From the NCBI RefSeq assembly GCF_025698545.1, contig NC_068569.1, positions 14,074,001 through 14,138,000 on the forward strand: DNA of 64,000 nt. Reading direction: 5' to 3'. The notes beneath the pieces are model-generated. The model did not search any database. It was not told the origin of the DNA and was given only the letters and a program-made list of their open reading frames with translations. The translations under genes were made by a program, and so were the position numbers. Below, one piece after another: positions 12,601 through 25,194 of the stretch. Position 1 is the stretch's first letter. Each line of letters begins with the position of its first letter. This stretch comes from Gossypium raimondii. Taxonomy: Eukaryota; Streptophyta; Magnoliopsida; Malvales; Malvaceae.

Positions 12601-13620
12601 ACCAGTCGCACCTCACTTTTTGTTTCCAAATGAGCTCTTCATAGTAAAGGACATTCTCAAGTTCTTGACGAATAGACAACTCAACTTGATTAAAACTATT
12701 AGAACTAGAGTAATCATTTCTCTCCTGGAGTTTGGAAATTCTTTTGATAATGTCTCTCTTACGAGTGGTTGTGTTTCCAAAAATGATTTTATTTCACTCA
12801 TTGAGATGAAGAGTGAGTTTACTAAGAGAATTCGAAATATTACCAGAGTACTCCCAATTATGCTTTAAAATTTTGCCAAAATCTGGATGTTCAACCCACC
12901 AAATTAAAAACCAAAAAGGTCTTTCCCGGGGAGGAGGAATATTCGGATTAAGCACCAAAAAGCAGAGGGCGATAATCTAACTTTATCTTCAAGAGACGGG
13001 AGACCATACAATTTGGAAAATTACGAATCCACGCCTCATTTTCCAAAGCTCGATCTAACCTCTCAAACAAAGTACCCCCATGCTAAGTAAAATGTGGACC
13101 ATTGAAACCTAAATCATGGAGCTTAGAAGAATCAACAAAGTCACCAAAATACAGACATCTCCTGCCCTTAGAAACACATCCAGATTTCTTAGCAGAAGAA
13201 AATATTGTGTTGAAGTCACCAATAGCCATTCAAGGAATCTAACCCACTAGCTTAGTGTTCCTCAAATCGTTTCACAGCACTTAACGCATTTTCCTGTTGG
13301 GGCTCCCGTAGACAAAATTGATAAAAATAGGATGCACCGAAGGAATTTGCCAAATCCGAGTCAAAATTAATTGTGGGTGACTGCGAACCACCTCAAGTCA
13401 AACTGAATCTTTCCAACCAATCCAAATACCCCAGAGAATCCAACCGCCTCAACACGATGCGAATACTAAAACCCTAGCTTAGCAATGATTTTGTCTGCCT
13501 TGGCCCCACTAACCCTCAATTCATAAAGGCTAACTATATCGGGCTTATATTCCATGTTATATTCCCAAAAAATTCTAGGAAATTTAACATTGGCACACCC
13601 CTAGCAATTCCACGAAAAAA
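9612..13620 (-). pseudogene. LINE ORF2 remnant (endonuclease, reverse transcriptase, zf-RVT, RNase H)
   Basis: Decayed polyprotein of the LINE, read in several frames. Around 13500-12900 are faint endonuclease remains. The reverse transcriptase fragment at 12103-11885 contains AIKIDLEKVYDRVS, the A-motif with its catalytic Asp. The segment 11665-11288 contains HLFFVDDLVIFSRA, an F-V-D-D version of the active-site box. At 10490-10062 is a zf-RVT-like segment with the Cys/His pattern SCYICGSHTEDILHI. At 9827-9645 is the RNase H C-terminal segment ending PMEYNQVADCLAKQA. Stops and frameshifts between these pieces rule out an active enzyme. Confidence 0.85.
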
Positions 13621-13699
13621 CAATTATATTCATAAATAAAGTAAAATTAAAGGAAGAAAGTCAAACCTAGTTTTCAAGGCCACTGATTCCTTTTGGATT

Positions 13700-15660
13700 A
13701 GAAACAACACCATCAACTTCGATATTTAAATTTTTATCAAGGATTTGGTTCGATAAAAGTTCCTCCATGACTTCTATAGACTCAGCTAAAGGAATGCGTA
13801 AATTTCTAGAATATTTAAATCGATTTCCTCTACCTCATAAGGCAAAAGAGCTTTTACGAATACTTCGACTTCCACCACTTTTCTGGTCTTTGACTCCGGA
13901 AGCTCATTTGACTCTGAAAGCTCCTTTGACCGCGATTCCATAAGAACCTGTTGAGGATTATGAGTATTTTTACTAAAAATAATAGAAGAATGATTACCTG
14001 GATCGAGAGAATTATTGGCTATTGGTATGATGAAACCTTCAGACTTGTAAAAAACAGGATTATAATGAGCTTTAATTTTTTCCAGCTCATCTGCGTTGAG
14101 ATTAGTTTGAAATTTAGAACCCAACCTGCCTTGAATACTTTCAAACCTAATAAGATTAAATGATGCTCTTGCATGTTCCGAATTTAACTCACCATTATTA
14201 GAAGGAATCTGATTTGGTAAAATAGACATTAAGCCATTCTTAAAATTAATATTGCCGTCTATGCCCACAAGCCTTTTGCCCAATAACTTATCCAATGAAG
14301 CTTTAGATAATCTGCCCATTCAATATAAGCTCTCATTCCCTAAATTTTCCTTAGAACCCGATCCATTAACTAAGCCTACACCCAAACCACTCTTATGGCT
14401 TGCATTAAAAGATTACCTAAAACCAACATTAGTAGTAGCCCTAACCGCCGAATCCCTTAGAATATCAACCTCCTTCCTATTTATTTTTTCCCCTAAAAAA
14501 TCTCCAGCAGAAAACTTTCCATCACTGATTAAATCTTTCTTCCCCATCAGCACCGTAAACCGAGATCCTTATTGTTGTTTCGTTTGTTTCGGCTTAGTCT
14601 TTGCCGGAATCTCTTTCTTTTTCCTCTGTGGTGTTTTTCTTTCTACCAGCATCCACGGCCCAAAAATTGACTATTTGTCACCATTTTTGGAAACAAAAGG
14701 TTCGCCGTTTGATCTACCTTTATTAGGAGTATCCATCTCGATCGCTGGTTCACCACAAGGCCCCGCCAGGTTCTGTTCGATCGTAACTGACGGGCATGTT
14801 TCTTTAACGTGCCCGTATGTGCCACAGGTGAAGCATACCGTTGGAAGGGCTTCGTATTCGACTCTCTGAATGGCTCCATCAATAATCACTTGAGAAATCA
14901 ACGAATTTTCGAGGTTAAGATAAATAGCCAAACGAGGAAACCTACCTCTGGTCTGATTGCAGGTCTGAACGTCAAGTTTAACCACTTTTCTGATGAGGCC
15001 CCCAATGACTTTAATTATTTTCCGTTTGTAGAGATAACCCAGTAGATTCGGTAGACGAATCCAGGCCAAAACTATACTGGGGTAGGGTTGTGAATGACTA
15101 AAATGTCTAGTCCATGGCTAGACGGTCAAGTATTGTCCATATACAACCCAAGGACCCTGCATCAAAGCTCTGTTATAATCTACAAAATCCTGAAATTTGA
15201 GCAAAAAATAGCAATTATCAATGTCCATTAATAGAATAGAGTTAGCTGGTTTCCAAAGAAACATGATACGATTATACAGGGCATTGTAACCAATGTTACG
15301 CCCTAATAATTTAACAACAACAGTTAACTCCATTTATCTAAATAGAATCTCCTTAATATGATCAGAAAAAGTAATGGCCGGAACACCATCGATATGGGTC
15401 GTGTTCACATCTCCTTCGAGTAACTCAAAATCATTCTCACATCCCACATTAGGAGTAGATCGATCCAAGGCAGATTCACCAGATTTGCCCCCCAAAAGTT
15501 TGTCTTTCCTTAACAAAACCGATTGAGATTCTGGATCTCCGGTCATAGTAGTTTCTTAATCAACAGCATGAACTTTGAATCTCACTTTTTTAGTATTACG
15601 ATCATATTCAGGATGAGGATCACCGTCCCCATGGTTGCCGGAAAGTTGCAAAGAAGAGAG
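13700..15660 (-). pseudogene. LINE ORF1 remnant (DUF4283 and CCHC zinc knuckle)
   Basis: The first LINE protein, which in this group binds RNA. The fragment at 15333-15118 reads VVVKLLGRNIGYNALYNRI and ends QGPWVVYGQYLTV, the DUF4283 domain. The fragment at 15069-14671 continues with AWIRLPNLLGYLYKRKI and a zinc knuckle CFTCGTYGHVKETC (C-x2-C-x4-H-x4-C). An upstream piece at 15546-15334 and a Ser/Glu-rich tail at 14319-13786 probably belong to it. At least two in-frame stops split it. Confidence 0.8.
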
Positions 15661-15951
15661 CATTTTCTATATAATTTGCTATGATATTGTTGTATTGATG
15701 AATTTTAATTGTTTTAATTCCATAGCTAACGTCGTACCGAAATCCTCAACTAAAAAGGGGAAAGATAAATTTGACGTGGAATAGCTCAGAATTCCTTGTT
15801 TGTATTTCTATAATCTGAAACTAGTTATTAATTGTTGTATTTTTTTATTTAATGCATATGGTAAGTATTGAGGTGAGTATTTGACACCAAATGTAATATC
15901 CATAAACCAAGTTCCTTGGGTCAAACCGAGTATAGGGGTGTTACAATAAAT

Positions 15952-17551
15952 TGATTTTTTCTATTGATAATTTCATTCTTTTCTATTGTTAAAAGTTGAC
16001 ATGATCGATAGATCAATCAGATGTGATGTGTCCGACTCTTAGTATAACAGGACAAAGCCTAAACAACAAACGTAACTAGCACGACTCTAATCCAGATCAT
16101 ACTCGAGGCGATAAATATTTTTAATTATTAAGCCATCACATTGAGTTCTGATGATTTTTAAGAACATTAGCATAACAAGGCATAATCTTTATGGATGCAA
16201 TTAATCGGAATAACAGGTTTTTTTTATCTTTTCAGTTCATTGATTAAAGGTATTTATATTTATTTTCAGAGTTGTGCATAATATTCACCTGACATTTGCG
16301 ATTGTCATTGGTATGGTTTCCATGTATCAAGTGTGCACCAGTAAAATTGGGTAGCTTGAAACGAGTTAGTGGCTCGGGCCTAGGGACAGCAGAGCCGCAC
16401 CCTACCAAAAAGGTGCAATGCCTGGTGCTTTGCAATGACAAATGAGAAATGTGCATCAAATTGATTAGTTTGCGCATTTACATATGATCCATTGTTAGCA
16501 TCGAATGGTCCACTGCTGTACACAAAAAAGAAAGAGCTTAATTTAAAAAGCGTTATGGGTTCTTAAATGTTTAATTTTGACGTATCAAGAGTGTGACGTG
16601 CTGTTTTTATGTGCTTTTATTTCATGGATTTAAATGATGGTTGATCCTACACAATATTTTTGAAAATGGTATTTCCTTTTTTCCATTTTTTGCCAAATGA
16701 CATAAATTAGTGATGAATGAAGGGCAGTTTCTTTATATATTTACTTCATCAACAATCCTTTTTGAGTTATTTTAGGTTTACATCGTCAAAGGATTCCTGC
16801 AACTTCATCTATTTGGATTTCCCGAGGTAAGTAACCAGTATTTTATTGGTGCACTAAAGTCTAAAGGTGTATTGATTTATAGTTTTGGGTTTATTAATAT
16901 TTTTAAATTATGTATATTTATAGTTTATTAATAAATTATATGTACACAAATATATCTCAATTACTCTATTGAAGATATTTATAGCAAATATAAGTTCTTA
17001 AATTATCAATTAAGCTCAATATTTTAATTCTATTTCTAATTATAAAAATTTAATTTAAAATAGCAATTTTATAATTTTATATATCAATTAGTTTTAGTTA
17101 AAAAGTTTTTGTTAAACAATCTCATTATAAGTTATTATAAGTTTTAATCATATATATATTTGGTACAAAATGCTTTTCCAACTTATAAATAGGAAGATAA
17201 TACGCTTCAATGCACTCGAACCCACATTCTCCTGCATTGACAATTATATTCTTATCAATCCACCAAATTATAAAAATAAAAAAAAAAAGTAGCAAAATTT
17301 TAGTCAAGGAACTTAAAATTGGACCTATTTAAGATGATAATAGTATCCAGTACCAATTTGGTATTGGACTAACATGGATTTCACACACCAAAAAGAAAAG
17401 ACGAATTCTTCGATATTGACCTATTGCTCACCAACATAAATTTTAAATTGCCATTACGACCAACAATGCATTTATAATCAATAAATTGTTGGTTGAAATT
17501 ATGATAATTTCTTTCCAATTAAGAGCGACAACATAAATATACATTGTAAGA
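15952..17551. other. AT-rich intergenic region
   Basis: No supported gene. A small minus-strand frame at 17307-17125 has a hydrophobic start and two cysteines, but nothing confirms it. Confidence 0.35.
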
Positions 17552-18696
17552 TTATTTATAGGGTAAACTCTATAAATGGTCACCTAATTATGTCTATATT
17601 TCTATTTTGGTAACTCACTTTAAAAATTTTAGCTTTTACAACAGATGCATTACACATCTATTAAATGTTTTACTTTTCCGTAAATAATTAAAAAATAAAA
17701 CACAAGATAAGCTCTTAATCAATTTATAAAATATAAAAAATCATTATCAATGTAAAAAAGGAAACTCAATTAATTCTTTCATTTTTTTATGAAAAATTAA
17801 ATATTCATAAATTTTATATAATTGTTGATTGAACAATTAGGTTTTGTAAAATCATATTTTTTAACTCTGGACTTAATTTCTAATTTCAAGAATTAACTAC
17901 GATTTAAAAAACCAATAGTAATGGAACCAAGTAGTGCAAAATAAAGCAATATTCTCAAAACAAAAATACAAAATTTGAACATTTTACTTCCTAACATATG
18001 ATAAAATATGCAGACGAAAATAGATAAACAAAGTCAAAAATTACAGTACGCTTTATGGGTCGTTTTACCAAAGCTTCAAAACTCATAAACAAATAAATTA
18101 AAAGAAAAGTTCAATATTATCAAGCTTTTAAATTTTGATTTCTAGGTTCAACAAACAAACATTTTATTAAAGCATAGTACCAACTATATTTATTAGTTAT
18201 ATAAAATAGGAAATAGCAAAATGTTGATTGAAAACAATATATCAAAATTACATGCTTAAAAATTCAAATTCAAGCATACAAAATAAATATAATGAAATTT
18301 GCACACACAGAAAAAGAGATTTGTAAGTGATTGTAGCCTTTAGGGATATCTGTCAAAATATCCCGCAGAATATGTATTATTTAAATGAAAATATAATATT
18401 TTTAGCAAAGAGAAAAGAATAACGCACTTGACATTTAATTTTAAAAGGATTATGTACCAAATTAGATAAATTTAACTATAAATAGAATAATTAATAGATA
18501 TGAAATGTCTTTGTTTTAAAAGTTAAATGTTTTAGTTAGGAAGTTTGATGATTACATTTATTGAATTATTTAAAATTATGATTAAATTAATAAAAATTTA
18601 ACGGTGAACTATTAAAATAAAAATAAATTTAAATATTAATACCTAAAATAGTAATGTGGACATAATTTGGTCACCTATAGGTTACCTTTATTTTTA
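17552..18696. mobile_element. Mutator-like non-autonomous element (17561-18687)
   Basis: A 1.1-kb element with imperfect terminal inverted repeats. The left end begins GGGTAAACTC and contains GGTCACCTAATTATGTC. The right end, reverse-complemented, begins AGGTAACC and contains GGTGACCAAATTATGTCC. It is flanked by 9-bp direct repeats TTATTTATA (17552-17560) and TTATTTTTA (18688-18696) with one mismatch; a 9-bp duplication fits the Mutator superfamily. The interior is AT-rich with no transposase frame. Confidence 0.65.
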
Positions 18697-21600
18697 GTGT
18701 TACCGGCTCGGACTAATTTTTGTAATAAAAAAAGAAAATTTATAGGAATAGGACAAGAAGACAAGATGGGGATTGCGCAAGGCAAGGCTGCAGATCTGTG
18801 TAAGCTATGATTAATAATGGTGTTAAGATTTTGAAAGGACTTGTGTGTGTGTGAATCTCCAGTGAGTCAGAGTATACAGTTCACCGGGTAGGCGCAGCTT
18901 TGAGTCTCAGACATGGCTGGCTAAAAGCAACCCTGAACGTGGCCCAACACCAGATAAGTCGAAATAAAACCCCCATTGCAGTAAAGTATTTGGGGAAACT
19001 AAATTCTCACCACATCCCAGACGTTTGAATATTGAACAGCAGAATTTAGCAAAAGTAAATCGATAAAACGTTGTAAACTAAATTCGTTTTGACTTTTTTG
19101 CGATTTGTGGAATCTGTTGAGGTATAATACAGACAAGGAAGAAGAAGATGGATGGTCCATCGCCAATTGTTCATTAAAAAAAAAAAAGTAAAATGACGAA
19201 AGAGTGAAAACAAAACGAAGAGTCATTTTCCAGGCTTTTAGGCTAATCTTGGTTGATTCCTCTGGAGTCTGCCTGGAGAAGACTAAAATCCAAAATTCGG
19301 AATATGGGGAGATATTGAAAATGCCAAAACCGCCATTAATAAGGATCGTTCATGGTTCCAAAAGGCAGCCATGAAAATGTTCACAGAAGCAGACACGTGC
19401 TTTCATCATACCTACTTGTAAACCCCAAAATGAACTCTCTCTTTTTCTTTCACGTAGTAGATGACATAAGAATTATTAATGACTGACTCAAACTGCATTA
19501 TTCTTTGGTGTCTTATTTGTTTATTTTTATCTTTTTGATTGGGGAGAAATGAAGAAAAACTGATTTCCAGATTTTACCAGATATGGGGACCACTGTTTGA
19601 ATTTTGAATCTATAATGACTTAATTACCTTTTCTTTTCTTCTTAAAATCAATCGGGGAGATGAAATGAACCTACAACCTTTATTTCTCTTCCTGCTTTGC
19701 CCATTTCAATTTTAGAATAAAAAGTTACTCATCAATATTACTTTTGTGGAGGAGTAAATAGGCAAATAATAACATTGGATTTAAATTTGTAAAATCTAAT
19801 CTTTTAAGGTTTTTAACATTATTTTAATAGAATTCTTTACATGCGTTCTAAAAATAAAATCATTAATGACGGACGAAACCAATAACCCTACATGTACAAA
19901 TTTATAGAAGATTCCTTTTAAGACCAAATAATTCTATAGAATTTAGTATGATTGTATGTGTAATAGCACTTATTATACAAAGAATATCAATGGACCCGAC
20001 TATTACAATTATTCAAGATATCTCTTTCTCTTTTACTTTAGCTTCTACAATCTATTTCTTAGCTCAAAGTTCTCTTTACTAATTGGAATCAAAGAATTAA
20101 TAGACCTGTTCCACCCAAAATAAGAATGAGCTGGGGTTACGAACTTATAATATATAATCTGATGATCGAGTTGAATTCATGATTATAAATTCATTTCATA
20201 TCAGACCGGGCTTTATACATTCTCATGATAAGATTTCACACAATTTTAAATTGTCAAAGCAATCAAAATTATTATTTTAAAATGTCACGTAATATAACTT
20301 AACAAAAGTTATCAATTTGATATTAAACTACGATAACTCACTTTTATTGGCAACAATATTAATAACAATTAAATGAAGATTCAATCAACTATATGAACTA
20401 AAAAGATTGAGAGTATAATTAGAGTTTAATAATCTTTTGCTTTTTAAGCAAAATTGATAGTATTATATTCTTTATTCATTTATCAAAAAAATTTAACAAT
20501 TTTATATTTATAAAAAAAAATTATCTAGTTAGCCTCGAGAAGCTCCATTGTTGTTGGCAAGGACATGGGAGGAAAGGGCCAAGGGGCTTATATTATTATA
20601 CTATATACATTAGGCTCCTAGCACGACAGCTTGGGCTTCACTCTTTTTCTTTTTCTCACGAGTAGTGCAACTAAAATTGCACATACTCCCACAGTCATGT
20701 CTTACTACTTGAAAGCTTCACAACCAACAATGACAGACAGGCAAAGGTACATTCTACAGTTTCTATTCCTTCCTTCCAAGCTGTCTCCTTGGTTTGTCAT
20801 TCTCTAATGTCATATGCCTTGTTTATAGGGTTTTAATGCTCACCATCTATTCCTATTATTTTAATGCATATGGTTGATTTCAATCTTATCCCTTGGGGTA
20901 ACGAAATTTAGTATACAACATAGGTGCATTTCAAACTCACCCGAAAACCTAAGCAAATATTATTTTTAAAAGGAGTTTGTGCCCCATATGAATTCATTAA
21001 ATCTCTTGCTACTCTTACCATTTGACCTGTACTCTTATTTAGGACCATAGAGGACCACTCTTTTTATTTCTAATTATTAGCTTCCTTTTGGATTTATTCC
21101 CATATTGGCACACACTGCAGGAATAGAGTCCAAAAGTTAAAAGATCGTGACACTTGGAGAGTGCAACAAAACAGAATATATATATATAATATCGTCATTA
21201 CCAAATCGTAAGTAATGGGCAAAAAAGCCTTTAATTTTAGTGGAATTAGGTTGGGGGGATTAATATGTATATAAATTCATTGATTCTTTTTGGCAAAGGA
21301 AGAAAACCCATATTTGATTGTACCCTGCTGGCGTATGTTATTAGGTGGTTCTATCGGAGGATGCATGCATGTGTCTAAGTATATATTTTGTATTAGCATT
21401 GTTGTCTTGTAGTATGATTTTTGGCAAAGCTGGCCAAAAGTAACAGAGGATTATTGATTTACTTTCTAGAAAGGTTAAAGTTGATGGTACAAGAGTGTTG
21501 CCAAATGAGGCAGTTCCACTTGATGGGAGACCATTGGTGGGATTTTGGCTGATTTTCCCACCAATCCGATGGATCCTGCACAACAAGACAATTAGAGGCA

Positions 21601-22008
21601 AATAAGGGCACTAAAGGCATAGACACTCTGAAGACCCCACCACCACAAGCAAAAAACAGATTATTTTGGTTTGCTTAGCTTTCTATTTATTGAATTGAAA
21701 TTAGTAGTAAAATAACTCTGAGCTTGAGCACCAAGTTGGAGGAGCAAAGTGTAGTTAACTGTTCTATAAGTTGGCCCAAGAAACGGCAACCAAAATCCAT
21801 TAAGAAAGAAGACAATGGTTTTGATGTTAAGAAACGAAGAACAACCATATTGAATCCACTAAGTACAGATTATAAATAAGGCCCATTTATATCAAAGAAC
21901 ATAAACTGGGCTATACCCAATGGAGATGACAGGTAAAGTAATTGCTGCTAGGTACATTGGGCTTTTTCTACCAACTGAATTCTGGGAAATTATCGGAAAA
22001 CAAGATCA
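18697..22008. other. Long intergenic region
   Basis: About 3.3 kb, AT-rich with some less biased patches (18760-18990, 19230-19440, 20530-20720). I translated the patches by eye and found no convincing exon. The last few hundred bases are the upstream region of the SOBER1-like gene. Confidence 0.35.
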
Positions 22009-22050
22009 ATGTATTGTAGGACTAAAGGGTCAGCGTGGAGGACCAAAGAC

Positions 22051-25000
22051 ATGCATTCTATATTGTTAACCAACCCCATAGCTCTTCTTGCTGTGATCCT
22101 GGGTAGCACCATCATTTTCATACTATTCCTCCAACCGCGCCACCTATCATCTTCCCCGAAGTCTGATTCCATGGCTGCCCGGAGCTTTGTTCTTTGGCTT
22201 CACGGGCTTGGTGACTCTGGTCCAGCCAATGAACCCATCAAGACACTCTTTAGGTCTTCCGAGTTCCGAAACACCAAATGGTCTTTCCCTTCTGCCCCTG
22301 AAAACCCCGTCACCTGCAATTGTAAGCCTCTTTTTTATACATTTTCTTGACGAATTGGTTCTGCCTATTGACTTCTGTTTTTGTGTTTTGAATGAATTGA
22401 TGTGTATGGGTCTGATTTTTTCTAGCTTAATTAGAGTTTCAGTGTAATTTACAGTCAGTTAATACATTGGGAAATTTGTTTGGGGGAAAATGTTTAGGAA
22501 TGATCGACAATGATCACTTCATGTTTGGAACCCGTCTCTTATTTGCAGAGACTTTACTATGGAAAGTATTCATAGCAAGAGTATAGTTGAATTTTTGCAT
22601 AGACTTTCATGATCCTTTAGTATTGCCGTGGTAAATATTCTTAGGAACCCTTTTTTATGGAGCTGCCTGGAAATTTAGCAGCTGACATGGGCATGAATGT
22701 CAACATCCTTGATTTTGATATATTGGGGTATTTTAAACCTATATATACCTTGATGGCTCATGAATTAAGGTTTACTACTGTGACAAATTGCTATATTCTC
22801 TTAAAAGTTTCGTATCTCAGACGATTTAACTGATGAGTCAACTCTAGATTCATTCTTAAAAATGATGATGCTGTTCAAGACAGCTGATTATCATCCATAA
22901 CGATAGCGCAATTGTTCTTTCTGATGCATTTTTTTATTTGCAGATGGAATGCGAATGCCCTCTTGGTTCGACATTCAGGAGATTCCTGTTACAGCTGTAA
23001 GTAATGCTTGTTCTCCTTCCGTTTCATTTACACTAATTTGACATACTGCAGGGACATTTCTCTTTCAGATTTCATTTAGGTAGTGTCATTCGTATTCTTG
23101 AAAACAAATTCATGTAGGCTTCATTATTAATACTTATATGTAGTGGTTTTTTCTGCCTTTTTGTTTCTTATCCAAACCTAAGTGAAACCGAGTTTTGGTG
23201 GTATATACTTCCTATTATTGGTTGTCTTTATTGTTCTACCATTGGTTGTCTTTCTTAACTTTAATGCTTATGCATGCTTTCTTAGATAGACTAAGTCATC
23301 TTGAATTGTGGGCTTTCTGTTACATCAACAATCTGCATGTGCAATGGATCACAAAAATGAAAATGCCACCCTTGTTAACTTTTTTATCGTTATCAGCTGA
23401 CTGAATTCCTTTTTATGTGCAAAAATATCATTGATGGAACTTTGCATATGCTTTTGACTTTGGCTTTAAAATTATTCAAGCACAACATTCAAAGTTTCCT
23501 CAAGTATGATTACCTAGATTTTGCGGTCAACTTGTTTTTTTGAAACTAAGTCTTTGCTTTGTAAAATGGAAAGAAAAATGAAAAGATGAAAAATTGAAGA
23601 AAATTGAAAAGAAGAAAAATTGAAGGGGTAGAAAGAAAGTATTTTTTCCACATTAGTGTGCTTGGTAGGAAAGATGAAAAAATTGAAAGAAAAAGTAATT
23701 TTATTTCGTTTCATTGATTGGTACAGTTCAAAAATGAGAGAAAAGAAAATGAAGCTTTTGAAAAATGCATAATTTTGAATTAACATACATTCCTCTCTCA
23801 TTGTCTTCCTATCATTCCAATGATTTGTTTTCATGCATGAGGATGGAAAATGATGATCTCTCTTATTTTCTACCAGTCACCTCGATGGAAAGAAAAAAAA
23901 TACATATATTTGCTATGGTTTTACTTTTCTACACTTCCAATTTTCCATCTTGCCAAGCAAAGACTAAGGATTTTCGTTTCAATTTTCATAAACTTCTTTA
24001 AAAAGGATTTGGGACCTGTTGTGCTATGGTGTAAGGTGAAAGATATTTTGCATGAGACCTGTTGTCAATGTCTTGCAACTGTTTATCTTTACTTTGCTGT
24101 TACTCTTGAAAGGTTCACATGGTCTTAAAACCAATTCTATATTTCCCATCATGATGATTTGAATGCTCTGCTTATGGTGCTGGTGATTCAATTGATGTTT
24201 GGTGTTGCTTATTTGTATAGGATTCTCCAAAAGCTGAAAGTGATGTCCTTAAAGCAGTTCAGAATGTGCATGCGATGATAGACAAAGAAGTAGCTGCTGG
24301 GACGGATCCTAATAACGTATTTGTGTGTGGATTTAGTCAAGGAGGTAGGAAATCTCTCCTAGTATCAGAGCATAATTCATTGCATTGCTTGCGGTATCTT
24401 ACAAATTGTAACAAGTTCTTTCAGGTGCCTTGACCTTGGCTAGTGTTTTGTTGTACCCAAAAAAGCTTGGTGGAGGTGCAGTCTTCAGTGGATGGGTTCC
24501 TTTCAATTCTTCAATGATAGAAAAGTTCCCAGAAGATGCAAAGAAGGTGATTTCCGTTAAATGCATTTATCTAGTTTACTAATACTTGACTCCCATTCCT
24601 TTTCCCGTCTTATTTGAGGACTGCATTTAACGAATGATGATAAGCAAATGATGTCTGACAAATATAACATTTGCTTGTCTGAAATATATTTCCAACAAAT
24701 ATCTATGAGAGTATTAGTCTGTAAACTATCATTAGCATCCTAATTCACGAAGATGCAATTACTAACTGTCTTTTATGCTTTCATGGATAATAGTGATTTG
24801 TCATCTGCTAGGGTTGTTTTGGAGATCAATTAATTCTTCCTAAACAAACTGGAATTTGTCATTATTTTGACATACGCTTACAAATCGATTTGAGACCCGA
24901 ATCTTTTGCAGACACCTATTTTGTGGTCCCATGGAATGGCTGACAGAACAGTACTTTTTGAGGCTGGACAAGCGGGGCCTCCTTTCCTTCAACAAGCAGG

Positions 25001-25194
25001 AGTAACCTGTGAATTTAAGGTATGTATTGTGAACATTTTGTCTGATTTTCTGGTGCTTTTCATATGGTAGCTACTGATGTGCCGAAATTCCTATGATACT
25101 ACAGGCTTATCCTGGTCTTGGCCATTCAATAAGCAACGAGGAGCTGCAGTTCCTTGAATCATGGATTAAAACACGTCTACAAAGTTCTTCATAG
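22051..25194 (+). CDS. SOBER1/TIPSY1-like carboxylesterase (acyl-protein thioesterase family)
   Basis: Alpha/beta hydrolase close to Arabidopsis SOBER1, a cytosolic esterase of the acyl-protein thioesterase group that suppresses AvrBsT-triggered immunity. Six exons: 22051-22321, 22944-22996, 24221-24344, 24425-24546, 24912-25019, 25105-25194; phases close to give 255 residues. Visible are LWLHGLGDSG (oxyanion region), nucleophile Ser147 in GFSQGG, Asp201 in HGMAD and His233 in GLGHSIS, so the triad is complete. The start is ambiguous. ATG 22051 adds 40 residues with a hydrophobic segment (about 9-27) that could anchor the enzyme in a membrane; ATG 22171 (MAARSF) matches the SOBER1 start; ATG 22009 is also in frame. 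Intron 2 is the longest (1.2 kb). Nothing is truncated. Confidence 0.9.

Larger units (their letters stand above)
8847..15701 (-). mobile_element. L1-type LINE retrotransposon, nearly full length but inactive
   Basis: A non-LTR element on the minus strand inside solo LTR 2. Its poly-A tail appears as ten T at 8861-8870, and its 5' end is near 15687. Exact 14-bp target duplications TGTTGTATTGATGA flank it (8847-8860 and 15688-15701), the signature of target-primed reverse transcription. It carries an ORF1 with a CCHC zinc knuckle, then an ORF2 with endonuclease, reverse transcriptase, zf-RVT and RNase H remnants in the usual plant L1 order. All frames are broken by stops and frameshifts. Its 3' end is interrupted by a GC-ended insertion (about 8925-9600). 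Without that insertion it is roughly 6.1 kb, a normal full length. Confidence 0.9.
7951..15951 (+). mobile_element. Solo LTR 2, old and split by a LINE (LTR 7957-8860 plus 15702-15945)
   Basis: The left part starts TATAACGACTTG (a decayed TGTAACGACC-like end) at 7957 and aligns by eye with the LTR starting at 31486: both have a shared AAGTACATT segment and a later TTAATTAAGTTTTAATTA segment. The right part ends GGGGTGTTACA at 15945. A 6-bp direct repeat ATAAAT flanks both ends (7951-7956, 15946-15951), consistent with the 5-bp target duplication plus one base. Excluding the LINE, about 1.15 kb remains, so it is shorter than its relatives (about 2.7 kb) and has lost internal sequence. The mutated TG terminus marks it as older than solo LTR 1. 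Confidence 0.7.

Noticed and set aside
17125-17307. 60-codon minus-strand frame with hydrophobic start and two cysteines, like a small secreted peptide
   Set aside because: Too few cysteines, no family motif and no promoter; a hydrophobic run is common by chance in AT-rich DNA.
18999-19226. 75-codon minus-strand frame
   Set aside because: Low complexity, no motif and no splice-compatible neighbours.
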